A program made the translations under genes and the position numbers. From the NCBI GenBank assembly GCA_002690705.1, contig NZFO01000016.1, positions 6,135 through 70,134 of the forward strand: 64,000 bases of DNA, read 5' to 3'. Origin of the DNA: Magnetovibrio sp. (GTDB lineage Bacteria > Pseudomonadota > Alphaproteobacteria > Rhodospirillales > Casp-alpha2). Positions 1-9,289 of this stretch are shown here, one piece after another (position 1 is the stretch's first letter; the number at the start of each line of letters is the position of its first letter). The notes below the pieces were generated by a model that ran no database searches, was not told the DNA's origin, and saw only the letters and a list, made by a program, of their open reading frames with translations.

Positions 1-343
1 TTACTATTCCCTCACCCACTATTGGGTAGAGGTATTGGCTTATTTGATAGCCTTGGGGAAGATCCGCGTAAAAATAGTTCTTTCGCTCAAAAACGGAATA
101 TAAATTGATTTTAGCTCTGAGTCCCAGTCCGGTTTTAACAGCTTGCTCGATGCAATGCTTGTTAATTACAGGCAGCATCCCAGGCATAGCTGCATCAATT
201 AAAGACACCTGATGGTTGGGCTTTCCTCCAAATTTAGTAGACGAGCTAGAAAATAGCTTCGACTTAGCAGTTACTTGGGCGTGTACCTCAAGTCCGATGA
301 TCACCTCCCAAGCCCCCGTTTCCCCATGAATCATGTAACTCAT
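1..343 (-). CDS. gatB: GatB, amidotransferase subunit B (5' part only)
   Basis: N-terminal 114 codons of GatB, the subunit of the GatCAB complex that activates misacylated Glu-tRNA(Gln)/Asp-tRNA(Asn) for transamidation. The translation shows family signatures: [33 protein letters not shown] and [14 protein letters not shown]. The rest lies beyond the window edge. The start is taken as the ATG whose ATGA overlaps the gatA stop; a second in-frame ATG lies 9 bases further in. It is third in a gatC-gatA-gatB run with 4-base overlaps, so translation is probably coupled. Confidence 0.93.
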   Translation of the reverse strand, partial: MSYMIHGETGAWEVIIGLEVHAQVTAKSKLFSSSSTKFGGKPNHQVSLIDAAMPGMLPVINKHCIEQAVKTGLGLRAKINLYSVFERKNYFYADLPQGYQISQYLYPIVGEGIV

Positions 344-1821
344 GGTATACACTTGAAGTGTGCTGCGTCCTCGAGCACTTTGGCAGCACGAAATATTGTG
401 TCTTCGTCGAATGCCCGGCCAATTAATTGCAATCCCAGCGGCAAACCAGCACCATCTAATCGTGTCGGCACGCTTATCGCAGGTAATCCGGCCATCGATG
501 CTGGAACCGTGAAAATATCATTGAGGTACATAGCTAGTGGGTCGTCCATTTTTTCACCAATGGCAAAGGCGGAGCTGGGCGCCGTTGGTGTCAAGATCAC
601 ATCAACGTCAAAAAATGATGTCTCAAAATCGCGCGCAATTAGTGACCGAACCTTTTGAGCTTTGACGTAGTAGGCATCGTAATAGCCTGCTGACAGCACA
701 TACGTACCAATCATAATGCGCCGGCGAACCTCAGGACCAAAACCTGCGCCGCGAGTGTTCTGATACATTTCATCCAAAGTGTCCCCATCGATACGTAAAC
801 CGTATCGAACGCCATCGTACCGTGCTAGGTTTGACGACGCCTCCGCCGGCGCTACAATATAGTAGCAGGGTAATGCGTAATCTGTGTACGGCAGAGAAAT
901 TTCAGTGCACGTAGCCCCAGCATGTTCTAACCATTCACGCCCTTGATCCCAAGTAGCTTGCACCTCAGCGGGCATGTCGTTCATCGTGTACTCTTTTGGA
1001 ATTCCCACCCGCAACCCTTTAACACCGTCCCCCAGTGCTGCACAAAAATCTGGAACAGCTATAGATGCCGACGTCGAATCATTCGGATCATGCCCTGCCA
1101 TAGCCTGCAGCATAATGGCTGTGTCTTCTACGCACCGCGCCATTGGTCCTGCTTGATCCAAGCTGGATGCAAACGCAATAATGCCCCAACGCGAGCAACG
1201 GCCATAAGTGGGCTTCATACCCACAATCCCGCAAAAACTAGCAGGCTGGCGGATTGAACCGCCTGTGTCCGTTCCAATCGCACCGAGAGCTGCCCGCGCT
1301 GCCACGATAGCAGCTGAGCCGCCTGAAGACCCTCCCGACACGATATCCTTACCTGCGGCGGGACCGCTACGGGCTCGCCATGGATTCTTTACGGGGCCGA
1401 AATACGACGTCATGTTTGCTGATCCCATCGCAAACTCATCAAGGTTAGTTTTACCAAGTAATACCGCACCTGCACTCCAAAGATTTTGAGTTACAGTCGA
1501 CTCGTATGAGGGCACAAAGCCCTCTAAGATTTTAGATGCGGCTGTCGTTTTAACGCCTTTTGTGCAAAAAAGGTCCTTCACAGCTATTGGGATACCATCC
1601 ATCGGCCCAAGAGACTCTCCATTTACGCGGCGATGGTCAGATTGTCGAGCCTGTTTTAGCGCTCGATCGGTGGTTCTGGTTATCATTGCGTTGAGCTTGT
1701 CGGCGTTTTCGCCCACCTCAAGATGCGCCACCAGTAATTCCTCAGCGGAGACATGCCCCGCGCTCAACATGCTCGCAGCTTCTGCGATCGTTAGCTGGGT
1801 GAGTTCAACCACAATACTCAC
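340..1821 (-). CDS. gatA: GatA, Glu-tRNA(Gln)/Asp-tRNA(Asn) amidotransferase subunit A
   Basis: Amidase subunit that releases ammonia from glutamine for tRNA-dependent Gln/Asn formation. The 493 residues match the usual GatA length. The amidase-signature Ser-cisSer-Lys triad is visible: Lys in PIAVKDLF, the Gly/Ser loop GGSSGGSAA, and the nucleophile region [13 protein letters not shown]. The start is GTG inside the sequence GTGA, which overlaps the gatC stop by 4 bases. The gene lies between gatC and gatB in the same operon. Confidence 0.97.
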   Translation of the reverse strand: MSIVVELTQLTIAEAASMLSAGHVSAEELLVAHLEVGENADKLNAMITRTTDRALKQARQSDHRRVNGESLGPMDGIPIAVKDLFCTKGVKTTAASKILEGFVPSYESTVTQNLWSAGAVLLGKTNLDEFAMGSANMTSYFGPVKNPWRARSGPAAGKDIVSGGSSGGSAAIVAARAALGAIGTDTGGSIRQPASFCGIVGMKPTYGRCSRWGIIAFASSLDQAGPMARCVEDTAIMLQAMAGHDPNDSTSASIAVPDFCAALGDGVKGLRVGIPKEYTMNDMPAEVQATWDQGREWLEHAGATCTEISLPYTDYALPCYYIVAPAEASSNLARYDGVRYGLRIDGDTLDEMYQNTRGAGFGPEVRRRIMIGTYVLSAGYYDAYYVKAQKVRSLIARDFETSFFDVDVILTPTAPSSAFAIGEKMDDPLAMYLNDIFTVPASMAGLPAISVPTRLDGAGLPLGLQLIGRAFDEDTIFRAAKVLEDAAHFKCIP

Positions 1822-2105
1822 ACTACGACTTTTGGCACAGCGTAAAAATCACCCTGCCGATCAGGGGCATTCCCAAGCACGTTCTCAGATGAATCACCAT
1901 CAGAGACCAAATCTTCTCGCATGAGCACTTGCATATCAGCAACTGTTGTCATCGGCGCAACGCCATCGGTACCTACTTCGGACAACATCTCCACCCAATC
2001 AATAATATTGTTCAATTCACCAACAAGGGCATCACGTTCCTCATCTCCGATATGGATCCGTGCAAGAGCTGCAATTTTATTGACATCCTCAAGGCTCAAT
2101 GACAT
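1818..2105 (-). CDS. gatC: GatC, amidotransferase subunit C
   Basis: Small 95-residue subunit that wraps around GatA and stabilises the GatAB interface. It begins [17 protein letters not shown], the typical GatC opening in which helix one packs on GatA, and contains the [11 protein letters not shown] segment and a C-terminal DLVSDG stretch typical of the family. It is the first gene of gatCAB. The 209 bases upstream contain the end of the SH3-domain gene on the same strand and no recognisable promoter. Confidence 0.95.
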   Translation of the reverse strand: MSLSLEDVNKIAALARIHIGDEERDALVGELNNIIDWVEMLSEVGTDGVAPMTTVADMQVLMREDLVSDGDSSENVLGNAPDRQGDFYAVPKVVV

Positions 2106-2314
2106 TAGGCAAGTTCCGTGTACTTCGATTTAAAGGGACAAAACGGTATCATCCGGTTTCCACAACGGCAAGCACAGGAACCCCGATCATTCGACTTGTA
2201 GGACACAATTCATTGTTTTGGCACAGAGGCGAGCATTATCTGTCGATTCAAATGTATTACGGTCTCTATCTAGACCATTTGATTTTGTATGCTCGGGATT
2301 AGGATAAGCTGAGT

Positions 2315-3166
2315 TTAATCTATTTGTTTCTGGTTAAGCGCCAACCAAGCTTCCTTGGTCCATGAGCGTGCAGCCATCGAAGCTGCCTCTACCAGTGCAT
2401 CATGAAGTGTCATAGCTTTTCGTGATTTTGGCACTTTCTTTTTAACAAAGTTAGGCACACTACCCGCGTCAAATTTTACCTGACCTTGCTCCCAGTTCCA
2501 AAGCAGATGAGTTGAAAACACATCTTCTAGGTCACTTCCCAGCTCCAATAAATCTACTGTGATTTGATGCTCAGCCTCAACCGTTCCTTGATGAGGGCCT
2601 TCCGTAAAAAACATTGGTGTGCAGAACCCTAATTCTTTTTTTTGGCTGGAGGCAACCGGATTCGCGCAAACCCAGTAAACTTCGTAGTCAGCAAACTCAA
2701 ATTTTTGTGTTTTCGCGCCCGTCTTGCCTCGATAAATAATTTTGAATTTGCAACGCTTATCCGCAATTGCCACCGAGCCTTTGATAGGATTAGCCAAAGC
2801 ACCATCGATAATTGGCATAAGAATGGGTTGATACACAAAACCAATTGGTGTTTTATCCTTCCGCACTGCTATCCAAGGACCTTTAACCCGGCCAACGCCA
2901 AAAACATGGTCCCCGGCCTTCAACCCCATAACACGTTTTGAGGCCGTTTTGGGCAGCGCGCGAACGTTAGCATCCTTCAAAACTAGGTAACGCCTATTGA
3001 GCGGGCTCACGGTTACCCCAAGAATTGTAAGAGCTTTTTCTGACTTATTATCGTCGATATTCTCAGCGGCATAAACTGCCGCCGCCGTCATTACAAAAAT
3101 GATGGCGGGACCAACTAAGCGGCTGACAGATAAAGAAATTACCAAAATATTAACCACAAATTTCAT
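2315..3166 (-). CDS. Exported SH3-domain protein
   Basis: 283-residue protein with an N-terminal hydrophobic export segment (about residues 5-33, ending VYAAEN) followed by a bacterial SH3-like fold at about 55-110 (NVRALPKTASKRVMGL, then GPWIAVRK and IGFVYQPIL). SH3b domains usually bind cell-wall or protein ligands in the periplasm; the ligand here is unknown. Its C-terminal half has three cysteines and no family I recognise. A longer reading frame continues upstream into ruvX on the opposite strand. I start at the ATG immediately before the signal sequence, which leaves a 52-base divergent gap to ruvX. Confidence 0.75.
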   Translation of the reverse strand: MKFVVNILVISLSVSRLVGPAIIFVMTAAAVYAAENIDDNKSEKALTILGVTVSPLNRRYLVLKDANVRALPKTASKRVMGLKAGDHVFGVGRVKGPWIAVRKDKTPIGFVYQPILMPIIDGALANPIKGSVAIADKRCKFKIIYRGKTGAKTQKFEFADYEVYWVCANPVASSQKKELGFCTPMFFTEGPHQGTVEAEHQITVDLLELGSDLEDVFSTHLLWNWEQGQVKFDAGSVPNFVKKKVPKSRKAMTLHDALVEAASMAARSWTKEAWLALNQKQID

Positions 3167-3218
3167 TGGTCGGCATCCGTGCCCTTTTATCCAATGCTTT
3201 CGGCCTGTAAAAACAAGC

Positions 3219-3680
3219 ATGGCTATTTTAGACCTCGTAAGCGCAAAAGAAATGCTGCAACCTGGGCAATGCCTTCTTGGCATCGATCTAGGTTCCCTAA
3301 CAATCGGCATGGCCGTTTCGGATGTCAACAGAATGATTGCGAGCCCATTGATGACTTTCAAACGCGGGAAATTCCGAGATGACTTAACTAGACTGATGAC
3401 ACTATTTGAAGAACGGTCGATCGGTGGCATCATCTTAGGCCTTCCCATCAGCATGGACGGCACTGAAGGCCCTAGATGTCAGGCGACCCGACAATTTGCA
3501 AATAATCTTATGGCCAAAGTCGATCTTCCTCTTACATTTTGGGACGAACGGTTATCAACGGCTGCTGTTGAGAGAGTGTTAGTGCGTGAGGCTGACATGC
3601 CCCGCAAAAAACGCGGTAAAGTGGTAGATAAAATGGCCGCGGCATACATCCTGCAAGGGGCACTCGATGCGGGATTTTAA
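3219..3680 (+). CDS. ruvX: RuvX/YqgF, putative pre-16S rRNA nuclease / Holliday-junction resolvase-like
   Basis: 153-residue RNase H-fold protein of the YqgF family, involved in 16S rRNA 5'-end maturation in characterised bacteria. Visible motifs are the first acidic strand CLLGIDLGSLTIGMAVSD, GIILGLPISMDGTEGP, and the third acidic motif WDERLSTAAVERVL, with a C-terminal DKMAAAYILQGAL helix. The frame is open further upstream, but the family length and the divergent SH3-domain gene favour the ATG at 3219. It ends 28 bases before the quinone reductase gene. Confidence 0.93.
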   Translation: MAILDLVSAKEMLQPGQCLLGIDLGSLTIGMAVSDVNRMIASPLMTFKRGKFRDDLTRLMTLFEERSIGGIILGLPISMDGTEGPRCQATRQFANNLMAKVDLPLTFWDERLSTAAVERVLVREADMPRKKRGKVVDKMAAAYILQGALDAGF

Positions 3681-3708
3681 AAAGGCTATATGAAAAAGGA
3701 GCAAATAG

Positions 3709-4698
3709 ATGCGAGCATGGTGGTATAAAAAGCCCGGGCCAGCTGTTAATGTTTTACATAATGATGTATTTACGACACCAGGATTGGGACCAGATGACGT
3801 TCTTGTTAAAATTCACGTATCCGCAATTAACCCAACCGATGTGAAAAGGCGTACAACAGGCCGCGAACTCGGAGAGTTCCCATTAATAATACCAAACAAT
3901 GATGGTAGTGGCGTGATTGAAGCAGTTGGCAAAAATGTCAAGCCAAGCCGAGTTGGGGAGCGCGTGTGGTTGTTTGGTGCACAAGCAGGACGTCCGTATG
4001 GAACCGCCGCGGAATATTGTTGCCTCCCGGCGCGACAGGCGCGACATTTGCCTAGTGATGAGAGCTTTGTTGACGGAGCGTGCCTCGGTGTTCCTGCTGT
4101 AACAGCGCATCGTGGCTGTTTTGCTGACGGTTGTATCGATCAAAAGACCATATTGATAACAGGGGGAACCGGCCGGGTTGGTCAGTATGCGATTCAGATG
4201 GCTAAAATAGCCGGTGCAACAGTTATTGCAACGGCAAGCACATCAGGTAAAGCCGACCGAACGCGTGAATTGGGTGCAGACCATGTTGTCAATTACAAAG
4301 AGGAAAGTTTGCTCGAAGCAGTCAGAGACTTAACAAATGGTATCGGTGTGGATCGCTTTATTGATGTGGCCTTCGGAGAAAATATTGCGAGTGCTTCTCG
4401 CATAATAAAACCGAATGGGATATTGACAAGCTATGGCTCGGACGCAATCACAAACCCAGAATTTCCATTTCTTCCGCTAATGCAATCGAATATCCTAATT
4501 CGACCTTTTGCTATTTTTTCCATGCCAGCTGAAGCTCAAGAGTCTGCTTTTGAAACAATTGAGACTTGGTTGGAAGCAAAGCGCCTGAGGCATGCTCCGC
4601 GACAAATATATGACTATGATGAGCTAATTACTGCACATGAAACAGTAGCCAACGCCGAGATCGAAGGCAATTGCCTACTCAACGTAATATCTATGTGA
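3709..4698 (+). CDS. NADPH:quinone reductase-like MDR oxidoreductase
   Basis: 329-residue medium-chain dehydrogenase/reductase without the structural zinc cysteines, closest in layout to zeta-crystallin-type quinone reductases. An N-terminal GroES-like domain (residues 1-125, with AINPTDVKRR and NDGSGVIEAVG) is followed by a Rossmann domain beginning ILITGGTGRVGQYAIQMAK (about 145-165), which binds NADPH. ALGADHVVNY-type sequence (LGADHVVNYKEE) is also present. A GGAG-like site (aaaaaggagc) precedes the ATG. Substrate cannot be assigned. It may be cotranscribed with ruvX. Confidence 0.85.
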   Translation: MRAWWYKKPGPAVNVLHNDVFTTPGLGPDDVLVKIHVSAINPTDVKRRTTGRELGEFPLIIPNNDGSGVIEAVGKNVKPSRVGERVWLFGAQAGRPYGTAAEYCCLPARQARHLPSDESFVDGACLGVPAVTAHRGCFADGCIDQKTILITGGTGRVGQYAIQMAKIAGATVIATASTSGKADRTRELGADHVVNYKEESLLEAVRDLTNGIGVDRFIDVAFGENIASASRIIKPNGILTSYGSDAITNPEFPFLPLMQSNILIRPFAIFSMPAEAQESAFETIETWLEAKRLRHAPRQIYDYDELITAHETVANAEIEGNCLLNVISM

Positions 4699-5137
4699 AA
4701 TCAAGGTGCAACGGTCTGCCATCACGAATAGAGTTACTACTAAAGAGTCGAACTAATATAACAGTAAAGTAAACTGACACACTTCCTTGTAAAAAAGATA
4801 TAAACAAACTTTTGAAATTACATTAGCCTCAGGTTCATTTTGACCCTGATTTCACGTAGCATTTGTATTTAGATAAAGTGCTTACTCGGCTAAGCCCAAT
4901 AGTATGAACGTCACCAAGTGCTTTTCGTAACCTTTGTTAGATACGATGAGCAGGCGGCGACACTTTTCAATAAATGGTTTATTAAACCAAGTAGAATTGC
5001 AAAATCTATAGTGGAGTTTAATGTTACTCTCAGCTCAGGCTTTCTCTTGCTTTAGACGTTTTATTGGTAATCTGTGACGTAATGCCCAGATCAGTTGCAC
5101 GCTTGCCTGACAATGCCCTCAGTTCTATAGTGCGTGA
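4699..5137. other. Non-coding gap before pyrB
   Basis: 439 AT-rich bases with stops in all frames. Apart from a short ORF overlapping the pyrB start in another frame, I see no gene, tRNA or strong terminator. It presumably carries the pyrB promoter, but no convincing -35/-10 pair could be chosen. Confidence 0.5.
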
Positions 5138-6109
5138 ATGTGTGATGGCAGCTCTGATCGACCATTTTTTCCTCATCGACATTTACTTGGTATCGAAGGT
5201 CTCTCTCCTGACGAAATCACTGTCTTGCTCGATCGGTCAGAAAACTACGTTGAGCAAAACCGCCGAATTGATAAAAAAAAATCTCTGCTCCGCGGACGCA
5301 CTATAATAAATTTGTTCTTTGAGCATTCTACTCGAACTAGGACATCCTTTGAGTTGGCTGGTAAACGCCTCGGCGGAGATGTCATTAACATGTCTCTTTC
5401 CACAAGTTCGATAAAAAAAGGCGAAACACTGATAGACACAGCAATGACTCTTAACGCCATGCACCCGGATGTCCTAGTCGTCAGACATCAGAGTTCGGGG
5501 GCAGTAAAATTACTATCAGAAAAGGTGAATTGTGCAGTAATCAATGCGGGTGATGGTAGTCACGAGCACCCAACACAAGCTTTGTTGGATGCCCTCACTA
5601 TCCGCAGGCGGCGCGGCACCCTTCAAGGTCTCCAGGTTGCGATCTGCGGCGATATTACTCATTCAAGGGTTGCGCGTTCCAATATTCATCTTCTCCTCGC
5701 GATGGGCGCGCGCGTCCGATTAATCGCTCCAGCCACTTTAATCCCGCCGGGCATCGAGCATTTAGGTGCTGAAGTCTTCCATGAAATGGCCGCTGGCTTG
5801 AAAAATTGTGACATCGTTATGATGTTGCGGCTTCAGCAAGAGCGCATGCATGGTGGTTTTTTTCCATCGATTAGGGAATACTTCACCCACTTTGGCCTCG
5901 ATTACCCTAAGTTGGCTAACGCCAAGTCTGATGCGTTAATTATGCACCCGGGTCCTATGAACAGAGGGGTGGAGATAGATGCAGAAGTGGCAGATGATTT
6001 CGGGCGCAGCGTCATTCGCGAGCAAGTGGAAATGGGCGTAGCTGTGCGTATGGCTTGTCTTGAGATTTTGACAGAAAATCTCGATAGACCAGAGTTGAGA
6101 ACTAATTAA
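5138..6109 (+). CDS. pyrB: Aspartate carbamoyltransferase catalytic subunit
   Basis: 323-residue PyrB, which forms N-carbamoyl-L-aspartate from carbamoyl phosphate and aspartate, the second step of pyrimidine synthesis. The carbamoyl-phosphate loop is seen as [18 protein letters not shown] (about residues 63-80), followed by [24 protein letters not shown] and the C-terminal [13 protein letters not shown]. The N terminus [14 protein letters not shown] is typical. There is no clear ribosome-binding site before the chosen ATG. pyrC starts one base after the stop, so the two are an operon. No pyrI is present, as expected in this class. Confidence 0.96.
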   Translation: MCDGSSDRPFFPHRHLLGIEGLSPDEITVLLDRSENYVEQNRRIDKKKSLLRGRTIINLFFEHSTRTRTSFELAGKRLGGDVINMSLSTSSIKKGETLIDTAMTLNAMHPDVLVVRHQSSGAVKLLSEKVNCAVINAGDGSHEHPTQALLDALTIRRRRGTLQGLQVAICGDITHSRVARSNIHLLLAMGARVRLIAPATLIPPGIEHLGAEVFHEMAAGLKNCDIVMMLRLQQERMHGGFFPSIREYFTHFGLDYPKLANAKSDALIMHPGPMNRGVEIDAEVADDFGRSVIREQVEMGVAVRMACLEILTENLDRPELRTN

Positions 6110-6110
6110 C

Positions 6111-7424
6111 ATGGCGGGAACAGACGAGGTCCCAAGTCTAACAGCGTATGTCAACGCCCGGCTCATTGACCCCGCATCGGAGACCGACTCGCCCGGAGGC
6201 GTCTTGACCGATGGCGAGCGAATCGTTGCAGCAGGGGCTGGGTTATTCAATAGTGGTGCGGGAGACGACGCCAGAATTATTGATTGTGCTGGAGCTTGTT
6301 TATCACCGGGTCTAGTCGACATGCGCATGTACACTGGTGAGCCGGGAGAAGAGCACAAGGAGACTTTGGCAACGGCAGGCCGGGCAGCCGTTGCGGGCGG
6401 CGTAACGAGCATGGTTTGCCTGCCTAACACAAAGCCCGTAATAGATGACATGTCCACCTTGGAATTCATCGCTCGGCGAGCTCGCAAGCACGGACTGGCT
6501 AAAGTCTATTGCTATGGGACGGTAACAAAGGGCCTAGATGGAAAAGAATTATCTGAGATGGCGCTGTTATCAGAATCAGGTGCGTTGGCATTTACGGACG
6601 GCGTAAAGCCAGTCAAGGATGCTCAAGTTTTACATCGTGCACTTAGCTACGCTCAACCATTCGGATTTGTAATTGTTCAGCATGCTGAGGAGCCCTCATT
6701 GTCCGCTGGTGGCGTTATGAACGCGGGCGAAACAGCGACGCGGCTTGGATTAGCAGGCACGCCAGTTGAAGCCGAGATAATTATGGTTGAGCGCGATATA
6801 CGATTGGCAAAAATGACAGGTGGTCGACTTCATTTCGCCCATCTCTCAACAGCTGAAGCGGTCGATGCAGTTCGAAATGCTAAAAATGCAGGTCTCCACA
6901 TAACATGTGATACAGCGCCACCATATTTCGCACTCAATGAATTAGCTGTCGGAGATTACAGGACTTTTGCCAAATTATCGCCACCGTTGCGGGCAGAAAA
7001 GGATCGACAAGCAATCATCGCTGGGTTGATTGATGGAACCATCGATACTGTTGCATCTGACCATCGACCAGAGGACGAAGAAGCTAAGCGCCTGCCGTTT
7101 AGTGAAGCCGCGTATGGCGGAACTGGCCTAGAGACACTCCTCCCAGTCACCCTTGAACTATACCATAATGGTCATATGAGCTTAATCGATGCTATCTCAT
7201 TAATTACCAATAAACCAGCCGAATTAATGGGTCTAGCAGCGGGTCGGCTAGAAGCCGGAGCCGCAGCTGACTTATTAGTTTTTTCACCTGAAAAAGGATG
7301 GAAGGTTACGGAGGATCGGCTGAGTTCAAAATCAAAAAACTCTCCATTTGACGGCAGACCTGTGCAAGGTGAAGTCCTACAGACCATTGTCGACGGCCGA
7401 AGCGTATTCCGGCGAGGAGAGTAA
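6111..7424 (+). CDS. pyrC: Dihydroorotase-family protein, HxH motif missing
   Basis: 437-residue amidohydrolase of the type I dihydroorotase family, directly downstream of pyrB. Where active enzymes have the metal-binding HxH followed by REPG, this protein reads LVDMRMYTGEPGEEHKET (about residues 69-86), so both histidines are absent. Later motifs are kept: VIVQHAEEP, LHFAHLSTAEAV, VASDHRPEDEE and GGTGLETLLP. Such pyrB-linked PyrC-like proteins are known from pseudomonads and other alphaproteobacteria. In pseudomonads the copy is inactive and stabilises the PyrB complex. A structural role or an altered metal site are both possible here; no second pyrC is in the window. Confidence 0.88.
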   Translation: MAGTDEVPSLTAYVNARLIDPASETDSPGGVLTDGERIVAAGAGLFNSGAGDDARIIDCAGACLSPGLVDMRMYTGEPGEEHKETLATAGRAAVAGGVTSMVCLPNTKPVIDDMSTLEFIARRARKHGLAKVYCYGTVTKGLDGKELSEMALLSESGALAFTDGVKPVKDAQVLHRALSYAQPFGFVIVQHAEEPSLSAGGVMNAGETATRLGLAGTPVEAEIIMVERDIRLAKMTGGRLHFAHLSTAEAVDAVRNAKNAGLHITCDTAPPYFALNELAVGDYRTFAKLSPPLRAEKDRQAIIAGLIDGTIDTVASDHRPEDEEAKRLPFSEAAYGGTGLETLLPVTLELYHNGHMSLIDAISLITNKPAELMGLAAGRLEAGAAADLLVFSPEKGWKVTEDRLSSKSKNSPFDGRPVQGEVLQTIVDGRSVFRRGE

Positions 7425-7428
7425 TACG

Positions 7429-8061
7429 GTGCAAGACCCGCAAATATATCAATTAATGGCGATTATTTTTGGTTATGCGGCGGGCTCCATTCCTTTTGGG
7501 TTTCTCTTAACTCATTCAGCCGGTCTCGGAGATATTCGTGAGGTTGGCTCTAAAAACATTGGTGCCACTAATGTTTTGCGGACCGGTAACAAGTTTTTAG
7601 CCTTGCTGACCTTTTTGGGTGATTCAGGTAAAGGGGTGGTCGCCGCTTTAAGCGCGACAATGTTATGGGGCTCGGATTGCGGACTTATTGCAGGCTTCAT
7701 GGCAGTGGTGGGCCACAATTTTCCAATCTGGTTAGATTTCAAGGGCGGAAAAGGATTCGCTACCACACTTGGCGTTCTATTATATGCTTGTTGGCCCGCA
7801 GGTATAGCCGCCTGTATCGCTTGGCTCGTTGTTGCTGGGACCTCTCGCTACTCATCCTTAGCCTCAATAGTCGCGTTATTGATAGCACCTGCGTTTGCCT
7901 TTTGGATGGGCGCAGTCCCCCAGGGGCTCATGACAGGCGGATTGACGCTGTTAGGCCTAACCCGCCATCATGAGAATATACGGAGGTTGCGGTCAGGGGA
8001 AGAGGTCAAAATAGGCTGCAAAGATGCCACAATGTCTTATGACCAACCAGAAAAAAAATGA
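7429..8061 (+). CDS. plsY: Glycerol-3-phosphate acyltransferase PlsY
   Basis: 210-residue integral membrane enzyme that transfers acyl groups from acyl-phosphate to glycerol-3-phosphate in the first step of phospholipid synthesis. Hallmarks are GYAAGSIPFGFLL, VGSKNIGATNVLRTG, a HNFPIWLDFKGGKGFATTLG loop, and the late hydrophobic segment ending LTRHHENIRRL. The GTG at 7429 is preferred because GAGGAGA lies 8-10 bases upstream; an internal ATG at 7456 would remove the first residues of helix one. It sits 4 bases after pyrC in the pyrBC operon. Confidence 0.93.
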   Translation: MQDPQIYQLMAIIFGYAAGSIPFGFLLTHSAGLGDIREVGSKNIGATNVLRTGNKFLALLTFLGDSGKGVVAALSATMLWGSDCGLIAGFMAVVGHNFPIWLDFKGGKGFATTLGVLLYACWPAGIAACIAWLVVAGTSRYSSLASIVALLIAPAFAFWMGAVPQGLMTGGLTLLGLTRHHENIRRLRSGEEVKIGCKDATMSYDQPEKK

Positions 8062-8074
8062 GAGGAAGTTCCTG

Positions 8075-8704
8075 ATGAAGCTGTACGATTTCAATCGAGC
8101 GCCAAACCCAAGACGGGTACGTATATTCGCTGCTGAAAAAGGTGTTGATATTGAACTTGTCACAGTGGATTTAGGTGCACGCGAACAGACGGAGAATCAA
8201 TTTAAAGCAATTAATCCCCGGCAATGTGTTCCGGCGTTAGAATTAGACGATGGCACTATCATAACCGAGAGCGTGGCAATCTGCCGCTATTTAGATGAAA
8301 TCAAGCCTAAACCCTCACTGTTTGGTACCAGCGCCTTAAGTAAGGCCAACGTTGAAATGTGGCATCGCCGTGTGGAACACGAGGGCCTTTCGGCTGTTGC
8401 GGACGCAGTTCGTAATTCCATTGAATTTTTTAAAGACCGGGCGCTCGCTGGACCAAACTCCTTTGCTCAGATACCTGAGCTTGCTGAACGCGGTTTAATG
8501 CGTATTGATAATTTTTATCAAATGCTGGATCAAAGATTACAACACTCCTCATTTATTTCTGGCGACGAGTATACAGTTGCTGACATAGCAGCTCTCTGTG
8601 CGTTAGACTTCGCCCGCGTGGTCAAGAAAAGACCTCGGGAAGATCAAACCGCTCTTCGAAACTGGCACGGTAAAGTCTCATCTCGCCCCAGTGCCAAAGC
8701 CTAA
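8075..8704 (+). CDS. Glutathione S-transferase family protein
   Basis: 209-residue cytosolic GST-like protein. An N-terminal thioredoxin-fold domain (residues 1-80) contains NPRRVRIFAAEKG and the cis-Pro/SNAIL-like region VPALELDDGTIITESVAICRYL. The C-terminal helical domain contains the N-capping-type motif EYTVADIAALCALDFA. GAGAGGAAG lies 8-14 bases before the chosen ATG, whereas the upstream in-frame ATGs overlap the end of plsY. It occupies the position where dprA commonly sits in alphaproteobacterial plsY-dprA-topA clusters. Substrate unknown. Confidence 0.88.
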   Translation: MKLYDFNRAPNPRRVRIFAAEKGVDIELVTVDLGAREQTENQFKAINPRQCVPALELDDGTIITESVAICRYLDEIKPKPSLFGTSALSKANVEMWHRRVEHEGLSAVADAVRNSIEFFKDRALAGPNSFAQIPELAERGLMRIDNFYQMLDQRLQHSSFISGDEYTVADIAALCALDFARVVKKRPREDQTALRNWHGKVSSRPSAKA

Positions 8705-9289
8705 AATTTAGCTCAAAGAATCACAATTGAAATCGTCATCTAATAACTTTTTCCATTGGACATACTGCCAAAACACCCCGTGCCCGAATATCTCGATATA
8801 AAGTACCAGCCTAACTCATCACGGTGTTGTCATTCACATGAAGAGTTTTAGGTCATATACGATATTATTTGACCAAATCCCGTGGGCCCGGACTAACCTT
8901 TTGAGCCAAGTAAGGGCTACATACGACTTAAATTAACCATCTCAAGATTGTTGACTGATTTCAATTCGTCATTCTAAAATTTTTCCAAAAATCTATTAGT
9001 TTCTTGGAGGTTATTTAGCAAACCATTAGAGCTGTTTTTCCACTTCAGTACATTATTGAATGTGCTCAACCCTAAGCCGACATAATTTGAGGGGGAATAC
9101 AAACTTAAAGATTCCAACTTTATATTTCTGTATATGACCTCTTTAAAATGAGGTGTTCAATTATCCTCTGGTTGACAATTCCTCCCGAAATTGCCACTTC
9201 TGCCCTCGTTTTTGTTTTGCTCGTCCATCGAATGACCTCAGAATTGAGCCTCCAAGATGGTCGAGCCCGTTCAAGGAGTCGATCCAGAC
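8705..9289. other. Non-coding gap where dprA is usually found
   Basis: 585 AT-rich bases between the GST gene and topA with no intact ORF of note. The last 130 bases hold an open stretch (frame ending at the TAG at 9295) reading IPPEIATSALVFVLL, which vaguely resembles the winged-helix tail of DprA. The evidence is too weak to call a pseudogene. No tRNA or terminator is visible. AAGGAG at 9273-9278 is the topA ribosome-binding site. Confidence 0.4.

Noticed and set aside
3167-3463. N-terminal extension of the SH3-domain protein overlapping ruvX
   Set aside because: It lies antisense to the conserved ruvX coding region, and a signal peptide begins at the internal ATG.
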